Of a stretch of DNA of 64,000 nucleotides, positions 38,882 to 49,226 are shown in pieces (position 1 is the first letter of the stretch; each line of letters opens with the position of its first letter). The notes under the pieces are model-generated. The model was not told the origin of the DNA and made no database searches. It saw only the letters and a list, made by a program, of their open reading frames with translations. Made by a program: the position numbers and the translations under genes. Source of the stretch: JARYGU01 sp033795365. Lineage in GTDB: Bacteria > Pseudomonadota > Alphaproteobacteria > Rhizobiales > Rhizobiaceae. The stretch covers positions 248,001 to 312,000 of the forward strand of contig JARYGU010000004.1 in NCBI GenBank assembly GCA_033795365.1. The letters run 5' to 3'.

Positions 38882-40072
38882 ATGACATTTCCGCTTCAGG
38901 GCATCAAGGTACTCGATCTCACCCGCTTCATCGCCGGTCCGCACTGCGGCATGATTCTCGGCGACATGGGCGCCGATGTCGTCAAGGTCGAGAAAAAAGG
39001 GACGGGCGACGACAGCCGCCACTTCCCGCCGTTTCAGGAAGGCGAAAGCCTTTACGGCATGGCGCTGAACCGCAACAAGCGCTCCATTACGCTGAACTTC
39101 CGCGATTCCCGCGCGCAGGACTTGCTGCGCGAAATGGTAAAGCAGGCCGATATCCTCCTCGAAAACTTCAGGCCCGGTACGATGGAGCAGATGGGCTGCG
39201 GCTGGGAGGAACTCAGCGCTATCAATCCGCGCCTGATAATGACCCGCCTTTCCGGCTTCGGACAGGATGGCCCCTATGCGCAGCGCCCCGGCTTCGACGG
39301 CATCGCACAAGCGATGAGCGGCCTTATGGGACTTACCGGCGCGCCGGATGGCCCGCCCTATCTCGCGGGCACCTTCTATATCGACTACATGACCGCGATG
39401 TATGGAGCGACCGCGACGCTCGGCGCCCTCAATGCCCGTCATTTGACGAACAAGGGCCAGATGATCGACGTCTCGCTTCTCGACAGCGCCGTTTCCTTGC
39501 TGACGACGGCCATTCCGACCCAGATCAACAAGGGGGAAACGCTCACTCGTACGGGCAATCGCGACCGATACTCCTCACCGGCAAACGTGTTCAAAACAGC
39601 GTCAGGCGACTTCGTCCTGCTGCTTTCAGGCACGAATCCCCTGTTCCGACGCCTCGCCGAGGCGATGGGGCAACCGGAACTGGCCACCGATTCCCGCTTC
39701 GCCAATGTCGATGTCCGGCTGCAAAACGCGGAGGCAATCGAGCGCATCGTGCAGGAGTGGATCGGTGAGAGAGAGACCGAAGACGTACTTGTCGCTATCG
39801 GCAATGCCGGCGTGCCCTGCACCAAGGTGGCGACGATCGACGAAGTCGTCGAAAATCCGCAGCTACGTCACCGCAACCAGATCGTTGAGATCGATCATCC
39901 AATCGCCGGCAAGATTTCTACCGCAGGCGTTACGATGAAACTCTCCGACACGCCCCTCACCATTCGCCGTCCGCCCCCGGCTCTTGGTCAGCATATCTTC
40001 GAGGTCCTGGCGGATTGGCTGGCGCTATCGGAGACCGAAATCAAAGAGTTGATCGATAACGGGATCATCTGA
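38882..40072 (+). CDS. Class III CoA-transferase (CaiB/BaiF family), copy 3
   Basis: CoA-transferase of 396 residues: IKVLDLTRFIAGPHCGMILG, ILLENFRPGTMEQMG near residue 91, catalytic aspartate equivalent Asp168 in AGTFYIDYMTAM, and RRPPPALGQHIFEVL at the end. The ATG at 38882 has only AAGGACA upstream; an in-frame start at 38825 adds Arg/Gly-rich residues not seen in copies 1 and 2. It follows the ATPase by 82 bases and is probably the last gene of the operon. It converges on the truncated GMC gene. Confidence 0.9.
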   Translation: MTFPLQGIKVLDLTRFIAGPHCGMILGDMGADVVKVEKKGTGDDSRHFPPFQEGESLYGMALNRNKRSITLNFRDSRAQDLLREMVKQADILLENFRPGTMEQMGCGWEELSAINPRLIMTRLSGFGQDGPYAQRPGFDGIAQAMSGLMGLTGAPDGPPYLAGTFYIDYMTAMYGATATLGALNARHLTNKGQMIDVSLLDSAVSLLTTAIPTQINKGETLTRTGNRDRYSSPANVFKTASGDFVLLLSGTNPLFRRLAEAMGQPELATDSRFANVDVRLQNAEAIERIVQEWIGERETEDVLVAIGNAGVPCTKVATIDEVVENPQLRHRNQIVEIDHPIAGKISTAGVTMKLSDTPLTIRRPPPALGQHIFEVLADWLALSETEIKELIDNGII

Positions 40073-40130
40073 GCACAAGAAGCGCCTCAGGCTCCGGGAC
40101 CAAACACCGAGAGGCGAGAGCCCTCGCCGG

Positions 40131-40342
40131 TCGGTGCGCGGATTGCCCATGCAGTAGAGATAGCCGATCGGCACATGGATCCAGTGATAGCGGTCCGTGC
40201 CGCCGGCTTCGAGAAGCAGCACCCGGTTCTTCGGATCGGCCGAGAGCCGGTTTGCGAGAACGCAGCCGGCCGAGCCGGCGCCGACGATGATGAAATCGTA
40301 GGTGCCTTCGTCGACCGGCGTTTCATTGGCATGTGTCGTCAC
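40131..40342 (-). pseudogene. Truncated GMC oxidoreductase (N-terminal remnant)
   Basis: A GTG start overlaps the kinase stop by four bases, and the first 70 or so codons read as a normal GMC flavoprotein N-terminus: DFIIVGAGSAGCVLANRLSA (FAD-binding), then VLLLEAGGTDRYHWIHVPIG and CMGNPRTD. After NPRTD the GMC similarity stops abruptly; the frame runs on as Arg-rich, unrelated sequence to a stop at 40025. Full GMC enzymes have 530-560 residues, so about 85 percent is gone. The loss lies where this operon meets CaiB copy 3, suggesting a deletion or recombination junction. Confidence 0.8.
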
Positions 40343-41868
40343 GCCGCAACTCCCGTTGCTCTGGATTCGGTCGCCGAAAGCCGCCGCCAGAGCGGCGTCA
40401 TGGCTTCCGCAATATCCTTGTAGAGCGCGTACCGCCGGTCATAGTGTGCGGCAAGGGCGCTATTCGGCTTATACTGCCGGTCGGGGCGCACCATGGCATT
40501 TGCGCCTTCCGTGAAATCCTTAAAGAGGCCGACGCCCGTGCCCGCCGCGATTGCCGCACCGAGCGCACCCGTTTCGCGAGACGCGGCGACGGTCACAGGC
40601 AGACCCAGCACATCCGCAAAAATCTGCGGCCAAAGGCGGCTGCGCGAACCGCCACCGGAGAGCACCGCCTCGTCGAAGGTCGCGCCGGCCTTGCGGATCG
40701 TTTCGACATGATGGCGGTGACCAAAGGCAACACCCTCCAGAAGCGCGTGGATCAGGTGGCCCTTGGTGTGCCAGCCGGCAATGCCGTAGAAACCGGCCCG
40801 GGCATGGCCGTCCTGCTGGGCACCGTAGAGGTAGGGGTGGTAGAGCGGGTCGTCCGCCGCCGGCTCGACTGCCGCTGCGAGCGCACAGCAGACATCGAAG
40901 GGCGAGACGCTCTCCTCGTGCTCGCCCTCGAAAAACTCGCGCACCGACCATTCGAGATTGGCGGCCGACGTGGCACTGTTTTCCATCGCCATGTAGCGGG
41001 TGCGGTCGAAGGTGGAGGACATGAAGACCGGCCCATCGAGATCGGGACCGTCGATGATGACCTGGTTGATGCTCCATGTACCGGCGATGATCGAGGCGCT
41101 GCCGGTGCGTGAGACGCCCGAGCCGAGCGCCGAGGCGACGACGTCGAACAGCCCGCCAATGACAGGCGTGCCGGCGGCGAGTCCCGTCTCGTTGGCCACC
41201 GCTTCCGTCACCATCCCGGCAATATCGGCGCTTTCGATGAGCCGCGGCAGAAGGTCTATGCAATCACCAAGACCATAGGCATCCATCAGCGCCCCGTCGT
41301 AACGCCGGGCGGCGAGATCGAGCAGGCCGGCGCCGGACATGTCCGACGTCTCGCTGACACGCTCGCCGGTCAGGCGGTTGACGACGAAATCCTTGGAGTA
41401 GAACACCGTGCCGATGCGCTTGAAGATGTCCGGCCTGTGACGCTTCAGCCAGGCGAGCAACGTCGGCGTCTGCGAAGGCCAGGGTCGTTGGCGCGAGATC
41501 GGGTAGGCCTGGTCTCCGACGCCCTCCGCCACCCACTCCTCGACGAGACCGGTCGCGCGCGTATCGAGCGACTGGATGCCGATGAGCGGCTCGCCATCCC
41601 GATCGAGTGCGTAAAGGCCGTTGCCATGACCGGCGCAGCCGATCGCGGCGATATCTGCCGCCGCGATGCCGGCCTTGTCGAGGCAGGTGCGGATGACACG
41701 CTTCGCATTGGCCCAAAGCTCGCCGAGATCGCGTTCGACATGGCCAGGATGCGGCATGCGGCTATGGCCTTCCTCCCCCGCATAGGCCACCTCCCTGCCC
41801 GTCCGGTCGAAGATCACCGCTTTGATGACGGTGTTGCCGGCGTCGAGCCCCAAAAGATACTCTCCCAT
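40339..41868 (-). CDS. FGGY-family carbohydrate kinase
   Basis: Sugar or polyol kinase, 509 residues, the normal FGGY length. N-terminal phosphate-binding LLGLDAGNTVIKAVIFD, second region IGCAGHGNGLYALDRDG and IQSLDTRATG, middle GLFDVVASALGSGV and AGTWSINQ, and C-terminal adenosine motif SGGGSRSRLWPQIFADVLG followed by TGALGAAIAAG. Candidates include xylulose, ribulose, lyxose or tetritol. A GlpD-like dehydrogenase in the same operon would fit kinase-first polyol pathways such as erythritol catabolism. The substrate is not determined. Confidence 0.88.
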   Translation of the reverse strand: MGEYLLGLDAGNTVIKAVIFDRTGREVAYAGEEGHSRMPHPGHVERDLGELWANAKRVIRTCLDKAGIAAADIAAIGCAGHGNGLYALDRDGEPLIGIQSLDTRATGLVEEWVAEGVGDQAYPISRQRPWPSQTPTLLAWLKRHRPDIFKRIGTVFYSKDFVVNRLTGERVSETSDMSGAGLLDLAARRYDGALMDAYGLGDCIDLLPRLIESADIAGMVTEAVANETGLAAGTPVIGGLFDVVASALGSGVSRTGSASIIAGTWSINQVIIDGPDLDGPVFMSSTFDRTRYMAMENSATSAANLEWSVREFFEGEHEESVSPFDVCCALAAAVEPAADDPLYHPYLYGAQQDGHARAGFYGIAGWHTKGHLIHALLEGVAFGHRHHVETIRKAGATFDEAVLSGGGSRSRLWPQIFADVLGLPVTVAASRETGALGAAIAAGTGVGLFKDFTEGANAMVRPDRQYKPNSALAAHYDRRYALYKDIAEAMTPLWRRLSATESRATGVAA

Positions 41869-41899
41869 TCGGAACCCCTCCCAAGGTTCGTGTCGCGCA

Positions 41900-42742
41900 T
41901 CAACCCTGCTGATAAACCGCGAAGGCTTTCTCGCCGCTCGCGTCCTCGTGGATGATCGCCATCAGCCCGCGCACCACGGCGTTCGGGTTCGCATGCTGGT
42001 AGATGTTGCGCCCGTAGACCATGCCCATTGCGCCCTGCCGCATCAAGGCCGCGGATTTGTCGAAGACGGCGCGAAGGTCTTCCTTGCCGCCGCCGCGGAC
42101 CAGAACCGGGCAGCGCGCCGCCTCGATGACGCGATGGAAGTCCTCGGCATTCGTCGTCGGGTCGGCCTTGACGATATCGGCGCCCATCTCGCGGGCAAGC
42201 CGCGTCAGGGTCACGATCTTTTCCGCATCGCCATCGACCATGTAGCCGCCGCGTTCCGTCACAGGCTGCATGACGAGCGGCTCGATCATCAGCGGCATGC
42301 CGTATTTTTCGCAGTCTGCTCGCACGCGCGAGATATTCTGCACGCATTGGCGGAAGAGATCGGGCTCGTCCGGCAGCATGAAGAGATTGACCACCACGCA
42401 GGCGGCATCCATCTGCAACGCGCCGATCAGCGGCTCCGCCTCGTTCTGCAGCACGGCCCACATGTCGCGGTGGCGGATGCGGTTATAGGGGTTGCCCATG
42501 TCGATGCGCATGACGAGCGCCGGCTTGTCCTTGCCGGCAATGTCCTGCAACAAGTCGGCCTGGCCGTAGTTCATCTGGATCGCATCTGGCTTGGCATCGA
42601 CCAGCGCCTTCACCACGGCCGGCACGTTTTCCAGCCCGTCGAGGAAGGACGGCTCGTTGCACACACCGTGATCGATCGCCACGTCAAGGCAACGGCCGTT
42701 GCCGAACAGCCGGTTCATCCGGACTTTGCGGTAGTTTCGCAT
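41900..42742 (-). CDS. Class I (Schiff-base) aldolase, DeoC/LacD/LsrF-like
   Basis: TIM-barrel aldolase of 280 residues. It contains VAIDHG (Asp24) near the N-terminus, QMNYGQADLL, the strand PLMIEPLVM, and GADIVKADPTTN with Lys192 placed as the Schiff-base lysine of the FbaB/LsrF group; CPVLVRGGGK forms the phosphate-binding loop. Probably cleaves a ketose phosphate formed by the kinase and dehydrogenase encoded beside it. Its start overlaps the end of the GlpD-like gene by 28 bases, which implies coupling. Confidence 0.85.
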   Translation of the reverse strand: MRNYRKVRMNRLFGNGRCLDVAIDHGVCNEPSFLDGLENVPAVVKALVDAKPDAIQMNYGQADLLQDIAGKDKPALVMRIDMGNPYNRIRHRDMWAVLQNEAEPLIGALQMDAACVVVNLFMLPDEPDLFRQCVQNISRVRADCEKYGMPLMIEPLVMQPVTERGGYMVDGDAEKIVTLTRLAREMGADIVKADPTTNAEDFHRVIEAARCPVLVRGGGKEDLRAVFDKSAALMRQGAMGMVYGRNIYQHANPNAVVRGLMAIIHEDASGEKAFAVYQQG

Positions 42743-44463
42743 ACTTCACTCCTTTGTTCGTTCCTTGCGGAAAGGGCTTTCTCCGCGACGCCGTGGCGCT
42801 CGCGCATGAGGGTTAGAAATCGGGTACGCTCTTCGGCGGCGCGTTGCGCGGACCAGCCTTTTTCGGCGGCCAGCAGGTCGAGAGCGGCGTCAGTCATGGC
42901 AAGCGAAAGTTCGCCGGTGATGGCAAGCGTCGTGCGGCGCGCGAGCAAGTCGTCCAGATGCTCGACGGCTTCGGAGCGGATGAGATACAGAAGCTCCCGG
43001 ACGCTGTAACCGGCATGCGGCAGGGGGCGATCCGGTCCCGCGGCGATGAAGCGGGCGACATCGGCGGCGTCCGTGCCGTAACGCTCGAACAACGAGGTGG
43101 AGCGACCCGCGGAAATCCCGGTCGATGCCGCGAGGTCGCGAACCCAGCCGCTGCCGTCTTTCGGGAACGCCCGGCCGCCGCCAATGGTGCGCTCCGCCGT
43201 GTCGACGCGGCGCGATAGGCCGATCCGTTCCAGCGCCATGTCGGCAGCCATTTCTCCAAAGGAGCGGAACGTCGTCCACTTGCCGCCGATCATGCAGAGC
43301 ACCGGCGGAGCGCCATCGCGCCCTTCGAGCACGGTGCAGAAATGATCGCGCGGAATACGGCCGGTAAAACTGTCCTTGCTGGCCGGCAGCGGGCGCACGC
43401 CGGCAAACTGGAAGACGATCTCTTCCGGGCGGATATGCACGCCCGGCAGCACGAAGGCGAGCGATTGGAGAATGTAATCCCGCTCATCCGTCTCGCAGCG
43501 CACCGCGCCGGGGTCGTCGACGCGGATATCCGTCGAGCCGACCAGCACCTTGCCGAGATAGGGGAACAGAATGCAGATGCGTCCGTCCTCGTTCTCGTAA
43601 TAGATCATGTGCCCGTCGAGCATGTCGCGCAACGCGGGATTATCGATGATAAGGTGCGAACCCTTGGTGCCGCCCATCAGCGGTGCAGGGCGTGTCTCCT
43701 CGGAAAAGAGCGAACCATTGGCAATGTCGATCCAGCCACCGGTCGCGTTGATGACCAGTCTCGGCCGGATGAGAAGCTTCTCGCCGGAGACGCCTTCGCG
43801 CAGCAGGAACTCCCCGGCACCCGCCTGTTCGACCGTCGCATAGTTCAGGGCCCTGGCATTCGGACCGGTGGAAAGGCCATCGCGCAAAAGCTCGATGCCG
43901 ATGCGCTCCGGGTGACTGACCCAAGCGTCGTAATAGGTCGCGGAGTTGCGGATCGCCGGATTGAGAGCCGGCCATTTTTCCAGCGTCGCCTTGCGGCCGC
44001 GGAACTGGTGTTTTGGCATCAGCGCGCGTTTGCGCGTCAGGAAATCGTAGATGCCGAGGCCCGTCTTGACGGCGATGGCGCCGCGCCGGCTGGGACGGCG
44101 GGTGAGGCCGAGGAAGCGTACGATGCCATTGGCGAGGCCGGAAAAGACGTCAAAGATCGGCACCGTCGTCGGCAGCGGCGCGACATAGTGGGGGGCGTTG
44201 CGCAGCAGGCGGTCACGCTCGACCAGCGATTCCTGGACGAGGCTGAATTCACCGTTTTCCAGATAGCGCAAGCCGCCGTGAACCATGCGCGAAAGCGCAG
44301 CGCTTGCGCCGGAGCAATAATCGTCCTTCTCGACGACGAGCACGTTGACGCCCTGCAACGCCAGCTCGCGGAAGACGCTGAGCCCGTTGATACCGCCGCC
44401 GAGGACGCATACGTCCACCTTCGGGCTCCGGCGAAGCCCGTTCATTGTCTCTGCACGGTTCAT
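42715..44463 (-). CDS. GlpD-like FAD-dependent polyol-phosphate dehydrogenase
   Basis: Flavoprotein of 582 residues resembling glycerol-3-phosphate dehydrogenase and erythritol-phosphate dehydrogenase EryB. FAD motif VCVLGGGINGLSVFREL (residues 17-33), GASAALSRMVHGGLRYLENGE (in parts, near 56-76), and the DAO core with PYLGKVLVGSTDIRVDDPG and IGGKWTTFRSFGEMAAD. A C-terminal GlpD-type helical domain follows. It likely oxidises a polyol phosphate and passes electrons to quinone at the membrane. It sits between the aldo/keto reductase and the aldolase. Confidence 0.88.
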   Translation of the reverse strand: MNRAETMNGLRRSPKVDVCVLGGGINGLSVFRELALQGVNVLVVEKDDYCSGASAALSRMVHGGLRYLENGEFSLVQESLVERDRLLRNAPHYVAPLPTTVPIFDVFSGLANGIVRFLGLTRRPSRRGAIAVKTGLGIYDFLTRKRALMPKHQFRGRKATLEKWPALNPAIRNSATYYDAWVSHPERIGIELLRDGLSTGPNARALNYATVEQAGAGEFLLREGVSGEKLLIRPRLVINATGGWIDIANGSLFSEETRPAPLMGGTKGSHLIIDNPALRDMLDGHMIYYENEDGRICILFPYLGKVLVGSTDIRVDDPGAVRCETDERDYILQSLAFVLPGVHIRPEEIVFQFAGVRPLPASKDSFTGRIPRDHFCTVLEGRDGAPPVLCMIGGKWTTFRSFGEMAADMALERIGLSRRVDTAERTIGGGRAFPKDGSGWVRDLAASTGISAGRSTSLFERYGTDAADVARFIAAGPDRPLPHAGYSVRELLYLIRSEAVEHLDDLLARRTTLAITGELSLAMTDAALDLLAAEKGWSAQRAAEERTRFLTLMRERHGVAEKALSARNEQRSEVCETTAKSG

Positions 44464-44475
44464 GATGGCAGCCCG

Positions 44476-45471
44476 TTATCCGTCCATGGTGGCCAGTTGC
44501 GCCGATATGGCGGCGTCAATGGTCGCAAGATCGTCTGTCGAAAGCCGGAGCGTTCCGGCCCGCGCATTGTCGAGCGCTTGCGCCGGGTTGCGCGCGCCGC
44601 AGAGTGCGAAAGTCACGCCCGGCTGCGCCAGCGTCCAGGCGATCACGATCTGCGCAATGCTGGCGCCGTGGCGTTCCGCGACCGACCGGATCGCTTGGGA
44701 AAAGTCCTTGGCCTTTTGGCGATTGGCGACGGAGAAGCGCGGATTGTCCTTGCGCTGGTCGTCGCCGGAAAAGATGCGGTCCGGTCCGATCGTGCCGGAA
44801 AGCAGGCCGAGCGCCAGCGAGGAATAGCTCAGCGTCGACACGCCGTTCTTGATAGTGAGCGGCAGCAGGTCCGCCTCGATCTCGCGATCGATCATGCTGA
44901 ACCGCTCCTGGATCGCATCGAGCGACCCGGTAGCAATATATTGTTCGAGTTCCGACCGGTTGACATTGCTCGCGCCGATCGCGAGGATCTTACCGGCCTG
45001 CTTCAGCTCTTCGAGTGCCTCGACCGTTTCCTCGATCGGCGTGGTCGGATCCTGCCAGTGCGTGATATAAAGGTCGATATAGTCCGTACCGAGCCGGCGC
45101 AGGCTTTCCTCGACCTCATGGACGATCGAATCCCGCCCGAGATAGCGGTGCACCGGCTTACCGTCCTGGTCGAAGAAGTGGTTACCCTTCTCAGTGTGCC
45201 AGACGAGGCCGCATTTCGTGGCGATCACCGCCTTGTCGCGGCGCCCAATGAGCGCTTTCCCAACGATTTCCTCCGAGCGGCCGAGACCATAGGCCGGGGC
45301 CGTATCGATGAGGGTCACGCCGGCATCGAGCGTAGCCTGGATGGCGGCAATCGATTCCGCCTCGTCCGTGCCGCCCCACATCCAGCCGCCGATCGCCCAG
45401 GTGCCGAGGCCGACGGCCGATGCCTTGACGCCGGAGCGCCCGATGTCACGGGTCAATTGTTCGCCGCTCAT
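44476..45471 (-). CDS. Aldo/keto reductase
   Basis: NADP(H)-dependent AKR, 331 residues. The catalytic tetrad is visible: Asp56 and Tyr61 in DTAPAYGLGRSE, Lys86 in VIATKCG, His138 in YITHWQDP. The cofactor region ILAIGASNVNRSELEQY and the C-terminal ALCGARNPAQALDNARA are typical. Substrate probably an aldehyde or ketose intermediate. It starts inside the last codons of the SorC regulator gene (4-base overlap). Confidence 0.9.
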   Translation of the reverse strand: MSGEQLTRDIGRSGVKASAVGLGTWAIGGWMWGGTDEAESIAAIQATLDAGVTLIDTAPAYGLGRSEEIVGKALIGRRDKAVIATKCGLVWHTEKGNHFFDQDGKPVHRYLGRDSIVHEVEESLRRLGTDYIDLYITHWQDPTTPIEETVEALEELKQAGKILAIGASNVNRSELEQYIATGSLDAIQERFSMIDREIEADLLPLTIKNGVSTLSYSSLALGLLSGTIGPDRIFSGDDQRKDNPRFSVANRQKAKDFSQAIRSVAERHGASIAQIVIAWTLAQPGVTFALCGARNPAQALDNARAGTLRLSTDDLATIDAAISAQLATMDG

Positions 45472-46475
45472 GCAGAAAATCCTTCCTGGGATGCCATGTC
45501 TAGAATGCGCGCCCCGGTCGCCTCGTCGGTGACGAGCGTGTCGAGATGGTTGCCGCGCAGGACGCTGAGGATCGGGCCCGCCTTGTTCGGGCCGCTGGCG
45601 ACGCCGATCTTCATCGGGATCGATGCGAATTCCGACAGGGTGAGCGACACCAGCGAGCGGTTGAGGCTGTAGTCACAGACCTGACCGTGGTCATCAAGCA
45701 GATGGGCAAGCAGTTCGCAGCTTGCGCCCGAGCGCTCGATCGCCACCCGATCCGTACTGGAAGAAGGATGCAGATCGTAATAGCTGGAGTCGTCCGTCAG
45801 GATCGAACCGATGCCGACCACCGCTACCTTCGCCTCGCGCGCCCGTTTGAAGACATCGGCGACGGAGCGCATATTGATCAACATCGCCCGCTGCTCGGCA
45901 TCGTCGGCAAAGAGGGGCGCGTGGATTTGGTAGGAACGGCCCCCAAGCCGGTCGGCCATCAGGGTCGAAACATGGTTGACGTCGGTATAGTGCTTGCCCT
46001 GCACGCAGCCCGTTGCCGGAATGACCTCGACATCAAAACGGCGCGGCGGCTGCAGACCGGCAACCACGGCGCTCACCCCTTTGCCGCCGGTGATGCAGAT
46101 TGTGTCGCCGTCGCCGATCTCCTCCATTAGCAGGCGGGCCGCCGCCTCTCCGACCGCCTGGAGCGCGGTCTGCGGATTGTCGGAGACGGTCGGCACCACG
46201 ACCGCGCGGCCGATGCCGCCAAGTGCCAGAAGCCGCTCCTCCATGTCAACCAGTGGCTCGACAGGCGACTTGATCTTGATCTCGACGAGGCCGAGCTGGC
46301 GACCACGTTTGATGAGACGGTTGACAGTGGCTTGCGAGATGCCGAGCTGGTCGGCGATCTGGGCCTGCGTCAAACCCTCCATAAAATGAAGGACGAGCGC
46401 CTGGTGCATCTGGCGGGCGATGACGATCTCCTCGCGCGGTGCTGCCGTCCTGGGTTTCAATTTGACAGTTGGCAT
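45468..46475 (-). CDS. SorC-family transcriptional regulator
   Basis: Regulator of 335 residues. N-terminal helix-turn-helix GLTQAQIADQLGISQATVNRLIKRG near residues 35-58, and SorC effector domain with DTICITGGKGVSAVVAGL and the phosphate-loop-like segment, ending GARILDMASQEGF. Embedded in the operon it probably controls, between the permease and the aldo/keto reductase, as EryD is with the erythritol genes. The likely operator is the inverted repeat at 50391-50411 before the binding protein gene. Confidence 0.88.
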   Translation of the reverse strand: MPTVKLKPRTAAPREEIVIARQMHQALVLHFMEGLTQAQIADQLGISQATVNRLIKRGRQLGLVEIKIKSPVEPLVDMEERLLALGGIGRAVVVPTVSDNPQTALQAVGEAAARLLMEEIGDGDTICITGGKGVSAVVAGLQPPRRFDVEVIPATGCVQGKHYTDVNHVSTLMADRLGGRSYQIHAPLFADDAEQRAMLINMRSVADVFKRAREAKVAVVGIGSILTDDSSYYDLHPSSSTDRVAIERSGASCELLAHLLDDHGQVCDYSLNRSLVSLTLSEFASIPMKIGVASGPNKAGPILSVLRGNHLDTLVTDEATGARILDMASQEGFSA

Positions 46476-46476
46476 G

Positions 46477-47466
46477 TCAGGCGGCCTTCCGCTTGTGCAG
46501 GAAATGATCGATGGAAACGGCAGCGAGCAGAATGCACCCCTTGATCATGTCCTGCCAGTAGACCGAAACGTCGAGCAGGATCAGAGAGCTGGTGACGACA
46601 GAGAGAAGTGCGATGCCGAGAATGGCTCCGAATATCGTGCCCGAGCCGCCGTTGAGCGAGGCGCCGCCGATCACTGCCGCAGCGATGATGTTGAGTTCCA
46701 TGCCAACGCCGAAGGTGGGGGTCGCCGCGCCGAAGCGGGACATGTAGATGACGCCTGCGACACCGGCGAGCGTGGAGCAGAGCACCGTCACCCAGAATTT
46801 CACCTGATTGGTCTTGATGCCGGAATAGAGCGCTGCCTTCTCGTTGCTGCCTGTGTAGAAGACCTTGCGGAAGGCAGTGGCGCGGCGCAGCAGGAAATCG
46901 AAGAGGATGACGACGGCGACGAAGATCAGGATGACGTAGGGTATGCCGTAGAACGTGCCCTGCCCCACCGCCTTGAAGCCCGCCGGCAGCGTAAAGAGCG
47001 AGAGCGGCGTGCCCTTGGTGACGATGAGGCAGAGGCCGCGCACAATCACCATTGCCGCAAGCGAGGTGATGAAGTGGTTGAGACCCACCACCGTGACGAA
47101 GAAGCCCATGATGCCGCCGATGGCGCTGCTCGCGAGGATGCCGACGAGCGAAGCCGTCCACGGGTCTACCCCGGCGAGGAAGAGCGAGCCCGAGAGCACC
47201 ATCGCGAAGCAGACGACGGAGCCGACCGCGAGGTCGATGCCCCCGACGATCAGCAGGATCGTCATGCCCACCACGACGATGCCTTCAACAGAAAAACTCA
47301 TCAGCATGGCGCGGAAATTGCCGAGCGTCAGAAAGTGCGGCGAGGCAAAGCTCATGATCACGCAGAGCGCGAGGATGATCGCGATCAGTCCCGCCTCGCG
47401 CATTGTGCCGATGCGTTTGAAGGACGATGTCTTCGGCGCCCCTGCCGTCATCGCGTCGATTGCCAT
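46477..47466 (-). CDS. Sugar ABC transporter permease
   Basis: CUT2-family permease, about 329 residues. Segments include VVGMTILLIVGGIDLAVGSVV near residue 70, GLNHFITSLAAMVIVRGLCLIV, and IIAAAVIGGASLNGGSGTIFG in the last third. The ATG at 47466 is favoured because GGGAGAG stands 6 bases upstream; 47472 and 47499 are in-frame alternatives, the last overlapping the ATPase stop. It precedes the SorC regulator by one base. Confidence 0.9.
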   Translation of the reverse strand: MAIDAMTAGAPKTSSFKRIGTMREAGLIAIILALCVIMSFASPHFLTLGNFRAMLMSFSVEGIVVVGMTILLIVGGIDLAVGSVVCFAMVLSGSLFLAGVDPWTASLVGILASSAIGGIMGFFVTVVGLNHFITSLAAMVIVRGLCLIVTKGTPLSLFTLPAGFKAVGQGTFYGIPYVILIFVAVVILFDFLLRRATAFRKVFYTGSNEKAALYSGIKTNQVKFWVTVLCSTLAGVAGVIYMSRFGAATPTFGVGMELNIIAAAVIGGASLNGGSGTIFGAILGIALLSVVTSSLILLDVSVYWQDMIKGCILLAAVSIDHFLHKRKAA

Positions 47467-47488
47467 TCCCATCTCTCCCACTTTGTCC

Positions 47489-49015
<1,527 letters not shown>

Positions 49016-49058
49016 CGTCCTCTTTCCTTTGTCCGCCAGACTGCCGTCCATCACCAGT

Positions 49059-49169
49059 CCCCTCGTCCCCCTGCCGGGACCTTCTCCCCGGTGGGGAGAA
49101 GGGGAAGACCGCCGACACCTCGTCCTTCTCCCACCGGGGAGAAGGTGGCTCGAAGGGCCGGATGAGGGG
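49059..49169. repeat. RIME/REP-like intergenic palindromic element
   Basis: A 111-base mosaic element with 10-base terminal inverted repeats (CCCCTCGTCC against GGATGAGGGG, one mismatch) and two internal hairpins: CCTTCTCCCC-GGT-GGGGAGAAGG at 49080-49102 (perfect 10-bp stem) and CCTTCTCCC-ACCG-GGGAGAAGG at 49124-49145 (9-bp stem). This pattern is familiar from Rhizobiaceae intergenic mosaic elements. It lies inside the operon, between the binding-protein stop and the ATPase start, so its hairpins would form in the mRNA and could stabilise the upstream binding-protein message. Confidence 0.85.
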
Positions 49170-49226
49170 TGGCTCCGTCTGGCCCACCCCTCCCGCGCCG
49201 CGAGGCGCGGACGGTTTGTCAGGAGC

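Noticed and set aside
40113..40128. GGCGAG-AGCC-CTCGCC hairpin as terminator for the polyol operon
   Set aside because: Only a 6-bp stem with no T-run follows, and it lies in the degenerate part of the GMC remnant; evidence is too weak to list.
43342..45672. A 776-codon open frame on the plus strand
   Set aside because: It is antisense to the GlpD-like, aldo/keto reductase and SorC genes and shows no recognisable fold.
49080..49145. The two GGGGAGAAGG hairpins as transcription terminators
   Set aside because: No T-run follows on the minus strand and the genes on both sides belong to one ABC operon; the mosaic structure fits a RIME/REP-like element better.
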